DNA from: an uncultured Micromonospora sp.
GTDB lineage: Bacteria; Actinomycetota; Actinomycetes; Mycobacteriales; Micromonosporaceae
Direction of reading: 5' to 3'
NCBI GenBank assembly: GCA_937951935.1
Contig: CALGAM010000186.1
Location: 1-8,930 of the forward strand
DNA: 8,930 nt
The notes under the pieces are model-generated. The model searched no databases. It saw only the letters and a program-made list of their open reading frames with translations, and was not told the DNA's origin. Each line of letters opens with the position of its first letter. Within the stretch, counting starts at the first letter, position 1. Below, in pieces: positions 5,980 through 8,930 of the stretch. Made by a program: the position numbers and the translations under genes.

Positions 5980-6291
5980 ATGTTCGCCATGGAGCTGCTG
6001 GAGACGGCGATGCCGACTGCCACGGCACTCCACTCCATCATGACCGTGGCCGGGGAGCAGCAGGGGCCCTCCGGCATCAACACCGATGGCGTCGTCAACT
6101 TCTTCGCCACCAACATCGCACCGATCCTGCTCGCCGTCCTCGGGGTGGTCTTCATCGGGCGCGCCAGCCGGGGTGAGATCTCGAAGGTGCTGACCAGTTC
6201 AGCCATCGCGATCCTCGGCCTCGCCTTCATCGCCGGCGCGGCGACCCTCTTCTTCGTCGGCGACTACCTGATCAACCTGATCTTCGAATAG
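5980..6291 (+). CDS. Small two-helix membrane protein, VirB2/TrbC (pilin)-like
   Basis: The 103-residue product has a polar N-terminus (1-40), a hydrophobic helix at about 45-61 (NIAPILLAVLGVVFIGRA), a short positive loop (RASRGEISK, 61-69) and a second helix at about 72-100, ending in a short acidic terminus. Two helices joined by a short charged loop in about 100 residues is the architecture of VirB2/TrbC-type subunits. The following genes (VirB3/PrgI-like, then VirB4-like ATPase) are in the order normal for type IV secretion loci. No clear cleavable signal peptide is visible, unlike classical TrbC. The ATG at 5980 is chosen because GGAGGA lies 5 bases upstream; an ATG three codons later is less well placed. 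It may be a pilin or a membrane-pore subunit; the family call rests on topology and context rather than on specific residues. Confidence 0.7.
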   Translation: MFAMELLETAMPTATALHSIMTVAGEQQGPSGINTDGVVNFFATNIAPILLAVLGVVFIGRASRGEISKVLTSSAIAILGLAFIAGAATLFFVGDYLINLIFE

Positions 6292-6306
6292 CGACGCGGA
6301 ACACAG

Positions 6307-6669
6307 ATGCGGCTGCGCACCGACGACGACATCTACCGGGCCCGCCTGGTCTACCTCGGGCCCCCCGGTTACACCCTGCCGATCCACCTGCCCTACGCGC
6401 AGTACGGGTTGTTCATGGTGCTGGTGCCGCTCTACATGTTCATCCACTGGCTCTTCACGTTCGAGGTCGAGCTGATCCCCGCCTGGGAGATCGCGCTCGC
6501 GATCGTCACCACCTCGTTCGTCTTCCGGCACGTCGACCCCGACCGGCCCGCCCGGATGGTCATCCGCACCGCGTTGACCGACTGGCGGCGTACCCGTGAG
6601 CCGGCACGAGAGCAGCGCGACCCCCGGTTGGTCGCGTCCCGCATCAGGATCCGGGAGCAGGTGACATGA
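6307..6669 (+). CDS. VirB3/TrbD/PrgI-like inner-membrane protein
   Basis: The 120-residue product has an N-terminal soluble stretch (1-30, with DDDIYRARLVYLGPPGYTLP), two closely spaced helices (about 33-50 and 57-73) and a basic C-terminal cytoplasmic tail (74-120, many Arg). Size and topology fit the VirB3/TrbD/PrgI group, small proteins that accompany and bind the VirB4 ATPase in conjugation-type machines. Aromatic residues crowd the first helix (YGLFMVLVPLYMFIHWLF). It starts 15 bases after the VirB2-like gene with only a weak ribosome binding site, so it is probably in the same transcript. Its stop codon lies in an ATGA overlap with a tiny frame at 6666. No cargo or catalytic residues are expected. 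The family call is by topology and gene order, not by a diagnostic motif. Confidence 0.7.
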   Translation: MRLRTDDDIYRARLVYLGPPGYTLPIHLPYAQYGLFMVLVPLYMFIHWLFTFEVELIPAWEIALAIVTTSFVFRHVDPDRPARMVIRTALTDWRRTREPAREQRDPRLVASRIRIREQVT

Positions 6670-6734
6670 ACGGAATGAGTCGACTCATTCTCCCTGCTCA
6701 TGACGACGATGGACGGAGCGAGAAGACGTCATGA
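6666..6734 (+). CDS. Possible 22-residue micro-frame linking the VirB3-like gene to downstream frames
   Basis: ATG at 6666 overlaps the stop of the VirB3-like gene as ATGA. The frame runs for 22 codons (MNGMSRLILPAHDDDGRSEK then TS) to a TGA that itself overlaps the ATG at 6731. It contains an 18-bp perfect palindrome and one arm of a longer inverted repeat. It may be a coupling frame or only the by-product of an inserted repeat; no family is recognised. Confidence 0.25.
   Translation: MNGMSRLILPAHDDDGRSEKTS
6673..6690. repeat. Perfect 18-bp palindrome
   Basis: GAATGAGTCGACTCATTC (6673-6690) is its own reverse complement over all 18 bases and is clearly richer in A/T than its surroundings. 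It lies four bases after the stop codon of the VirB3-like gene. It could be a binding site for a dimeric regulator, part of an extragenic repeat, or a 3' hairpin. Confidence 0.85.
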
Positions 6735-6736
6735 GC
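6696..6736. repeat. Inverted repeat, 10-bp arms, 21-base spacer
   Basis: GCTCATGACG (6696-6705) and CGTCATGAGC (6727-6736) are exact reverse complements. Inside and after the right arm a purine-rich CGGAGCGAGA occurs twice (6714-6723 and 6740-6749). The AGCGAGCGGAGCGAG wording resembles repetitive extragenic DNA that I recall from Micromonosporaceae genomes; that comparison is from memory and unverified. Confidence 0.75.
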
Positions 6737-6781
6737 GAGCGGAGCGAGATGGTGACCCACCGCGGCGAGGCACAGGTATGA
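6731..6781 (+). CDS. Possible 16-residue micro-frame overlapping the ATPase start
   Basis: ATG at 6731 overlaps the preceding micro-frame's stop, and its TGA at 6779-6781 overlaps the ATPase ATG at 6778, again as ATGA. The frame reads MSERSEMVTHRGEAQV. The MSERSE wording comes from the AGCGAGCGGAGCGAG repeat, so it may not be a functional peptide. Its translation could nonetheless deliver ribosomes to the ATPase start. Confidence 0.25.
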   Translation: MSERSEMVTHRGEAQV

Positions 6782-8930
6782 CGCGTCCCTCACCGCCGGG
6801 TTCGTCGTACCCGGCCGGCCGACGGGCCGACAGCTACGGTCACGGTACGCGGTCCTCCGATTACACCATATCGGACAATCTGGACGAGACCGAGTACGAC
6901 CCGGCGCTGCTCAGCAACACCGGGCACGGCCGCGTCGCCGTCTTCCAGGCTCCCCAGCCACCGACACGCAACCGCCCCCGCCCGACGCCCCAACCCACCC
7001 GGCCCCAGCCGGCTCCGGTCGAGCACCCGGACATCGACTCACCCTTCCTCGACCTCTTCGGCACCGGCCCGATCCCGCCCCCGCCCCCGGTCCCGGCCAC
7101 GATCGCGCCGCCGCCCACCGTCGCCGCGCCACGGGTGGCGGGACGACCGGCCGTCCCACCGCCGCCGGTGGCCGGACAGCCAGCCGCGGCGCCGCCGGCG
7201 GCCGGGCCACCGCCCGTGGCGTCACCGGCGGCCGGAGCGCCACCGGCCGTCCCCGCGCCCGCCCGGGCACCGCGTACCCCACCGGCCCCGCGTCGGCCCT
7301 CCGGGCAGGATCCGGAGGCGGGACGACCCGTCGCGGGCGTCACTCCCGCGGGTTCCCAACCCGCGGGAACCGTCCGGCCGACGTCCGCTCCGCACCAGCG
7401 CCAGCCCGAGCACTCCGGGCCGCCGGCGGCCCAGCCCGTCGGCGACGCCGAGACACCGGCGCGATCGTCCCGGACCGCACCGACGGACGACCCGGAGCCG
7501 GTGACGCCGCAACCGGGTAAGGCGAAGAAGACCGGCCGGAAGGAGAAGTCGAAACCGACCCGGCCCAAGCCGGCACCGGTCACCAAGCCGCAGCGCATCC
7601 GCGCCCCGAAGATCCGGTTCGGCGACCGGGACCCCGCCGCCGAGCTGGCGATCAGCGAGATCGCCGGCCATCTCACCTTCACCCCGAACACCGTCACGGC
7701 CTGGTACTGGCTGCCGGAGGTCCGCTGGGCCTTCCGCCCGGACGCCGAGCGTGAGGCGCTGCTGCGGGCCATCTCCGAGCAGTACGCCGGCCTCGCCGGC
7801 TTCCGCCTCCACCTACGCCGGACCACCCGGCCGTTCCCGGCCGACGAGTGGGCCCGGACCATCGACGCGCACACCCCGGCGCCACTGCCCGACGTGCCCG
7901 GTGCCCCGAGCTGGTCGGACCACCTGGTCGCGGCGCAGCGCCACCTGCACTCGGTCAACTACGCCGAGGGGCAGACCTACCTGGGGGTCACCTTCGCCCG
8001 CCGGTCGCTCGGGAACAACCTGCTCGAACGGATCCTGCGGGCCTTCGGGCGGGGCGTCGCCGACGGGGAACGCCGCAGGCTCGGCCGGACCGTGGAGCAG
8101 TTCGACGAGGTGCTCGGCGCGTTCGGCATGCGGGGCCGGCAGGTCACCGCCGACGAGCTGGAGTGGCTGCTCTACCGCTCGGTCGCGCTGTGCATGGCGC
8201 CGCCCGGCGCCCTCTCCCCGGTCACCCACGGCCGGTGGGAGCGCGGCGACCTGCTCGCCCTGACCGAGGCGATCGAGCGCTACCGCACGCCGTACGGCTC
8301 CACGGTCAAGCTGGTCAACCGGATGACCGGCGAGGAGCGGCACGTCGCCGTCCTCACCGTCGGGCGGATGGAGCCGCTGGAGATCCCCGAACGCCACGAG
8401 CCCTGGCTGCACTTCCACGAGCGGCTGCCCTGGCCGATGGAGATCTCCAGCCGCGTCGACATCCTGGGGCCCAACGACTCGTTCCGGAACCTGGAGCACC
8501 GGCTCCGGATGATCCGGTCCCAGCAGCTCGACTACGCCGAGCACGGCATCGACGCCCCGCCGGAGCTGGAGCGGCTCGCCAAGCGGGCGTTGATCATCGG
8601 CGACGAGATGACCACCGGCCTGCCGGTCGACTCCGCCCGCGCCCACGGCTGGCACCGGATCGCGGTCGGCGGCCGGACCCGGGAGGAGTGCCTGGAGCGG
8701 GCCCGGCGTCTCATCCAGCTCTACTCGCGGGAGCTGCGGATCTCGCTGCAGCACCCCAAGCACCAGGACTGGCTGGCCCGGGAGTTCATCCCCGGCGAGC
8801 CGGTCGCCAACACCGGCTACCTGCGCCGGATGCCGGTCAACCTGTTCGCCGCCGCGCTGCCGCAGGCCGCCTCCACCGTCGGCGACCGGCGCGGCGACCT
8901 GATCGGCCGGACCGCCGGCACCTGCCGCCG
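6778..8930 (+). CDS. VirB4/TraC-like conjugation ATPase with proline-rich N-terminal extension (partial, C-terminus outside window)
   Basis: The frame is open from ATG at 6778 to the window end (717 residues visible). Residues 1-60 are polar with Tyr and Asp. Residues 60-245 are Pro/Ala/Gly-rich and probably disordered, and 248-280 are Lys/Arg-rich. From about 282 a folded domain starts: AISEIAGHLTFTPNTVTAWY (291-310), GQTYLGVTFARRSLGNNLLE, LEWLLYRSVALCMAPPG and VNLFAAALPQAASTVGDRRG, ending in IGRTAGTCR (709-717). This style matches the N-terminal domain of actinobacterial VirB4/TraC-like ATPases, where such a stretch leads into the Walker A region; the Walker motifs would therefore lie beyond the window. 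These ATPases power assembly or transport at the inner membrane. GAGG lies 7 bases before the ATG. Family confidence is good; the presence of intact Walker motifs cannot be seen here. Confidence 0.8.
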   Translation, partial: MTRPSPPGSSYPAGRRADSYGHGTRSSDYTISDNLDETEYDPALLSNTGHGRVAVFQAPQPPTRNRPRPTPQPTRPQPAPVEHPDIDSPFLDLFGTGPIPPPPPVPATIAPPPTVAAPRVAGRPAVPPPPVAGQPAAAPPAAGPPPVASPAAGAPPAVPAPARAPRTPPAPRRPSGQDPEAGRPVAGVTPAGSQPAGTVRPTSAPHQRQPEHSGPPAAQPVGDAETPARSSRTAPTDDPEPVTPQPGKAKKTGRKEKSKPTRPKPAPVTKPQRIRAPKIRFGDRDPAAELAISEIAGHLTFTPNTVTAWYWLPEVRWAFRPDAEREALLRAISEQYAGLAGFRLHLRRTTRPFPADEWARTIDAHTPAPLPDVPGAPSWSDHLVAAQRHLHSVNYAEGQTYLGVTFARRSLGNNLLERILRAFGRGVADGERRRLGRTVEQFDEVLGAFGMRGRQVTADELEWLLYRSVALCMAPPGALSPVTHGRWERGDLLALTEAIERYRTPYGSTVKLVNRMTGEERHVAVLTVGRMEPLEIPERHEPWLHFHERLPWPMEISSRVDILGPNDSFRNLEHRLRMIRSQQLDYAEHGIDAPPELERLAKRALIIGDEMTTGLPVDSARAHGWHRIAVGGRTREECLERARRLIQLYSRELRISLQHPKHQDWLAREFIPGEPVANTGYLRRMPVNLFAAALPQAASTVGDRRGDLIGRTAGTCR
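7344..7371. repeat. Strong 11-bp inverted repeat inside the proline-rich coding region
   Basis: TCCCGCGGGTT (7344-7354) and AACCCGCGGGA (7358-7368) pair perfectly across a 3-base CCC loop. An alternative 7-bp pairing, GGTTCCC with GGGAACC (7351-7357 and 7365-7371), overlaps it. The DNA encodes a repeated PAG unit (PAGSQPAG). Confidence 0.8.

Noticed and set aside
6666..6781. Insertion sequence remnant between the VirB3-like and ATPase genes
   Set aside because: No transposase fragment or target-site duplication beyond the short ATGA junctions is visible; a short extragenic repeat fits better.
6861..7958. Minus-strand open frames opposite the proline-rich part of the ATPase
   Set aside because: They mirror Pro/Ala/Gly codons as Gly/Ala/Arg runs. 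The plus frame continues into a recognisable ATPase domain.

Overview
The window is very GC-rich with strong third-position G/C bias. The proteins, and the order folP-folB-folK-DUF3180, point to an actinomycete, most likely a Micromonosporaceae member (Micromonospora/Salinispora type). The genus is an inference from gene order and protein style, not from a search. No rRNA, tRNA, CRISPR array or transposase was found. Genes cover almost everything, and both window ends cut through a gene.

Left part, minus strand (1-5669). Reading in the direction of transcription, from right to left: folP, folB, folK and a DUF3180 membrane protein form a tight operon. All three internal junctions are 4-base stop/start overlaps, so three enzymes of folate synthesis and a small membrane protein are probably made together. 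After 237 bases comes a ten-helix membrane protein resembling RbsC-type ABC permeases but without an ATPase or binding protein beside it. Next are a 102-residue protein of unknown function and a membrane-anchored coiled-coil protein with a long Gly/Pro/Tyr-rich tail that leaves the window at base 1. Three of these minus-strand genes (folP, the 102-residue gene, the coiled-coil gene) have a TANNNT box 6-8 bases before the start codon and no Shine-Dalgarno sequence, which suggests leaderless transcripts.

Middle (5670-5979). A 310-base divergent intergenic region is lower in GC than its surroundings. It holds a -35/-10 candidate for rightward transcription. Just before the ribosome binding site of the first rightward gene there is a run of five consecutive hairpins, a candidate structured leader RNA.

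Right part, plus strand (5980-8930). A two-helix VirB2/TrbC-like protein, a VirB3/PrgI-like two-helix protein and the first 717 residues of a VirB4/TraC-like ATPase follow one another. This is the usual order at the start of a conjugation or type IV secretion-like locus; the Walker motifs of the ATPase lie beyond the window. The ATPase has an unusual proline-rich front of about 245 residues. The 108-base gap before it contains an 18-bp perfect palindrome, a 10-bp inverted repeat and two tiny frames. These frames link the VirB3-like gene to the ATPase through three successive ATGA overlaps.

The most interesting parts are the chromosomal secretion-like locus, its structured leader, and the palindrome/micro-frame junction before the ATPase.
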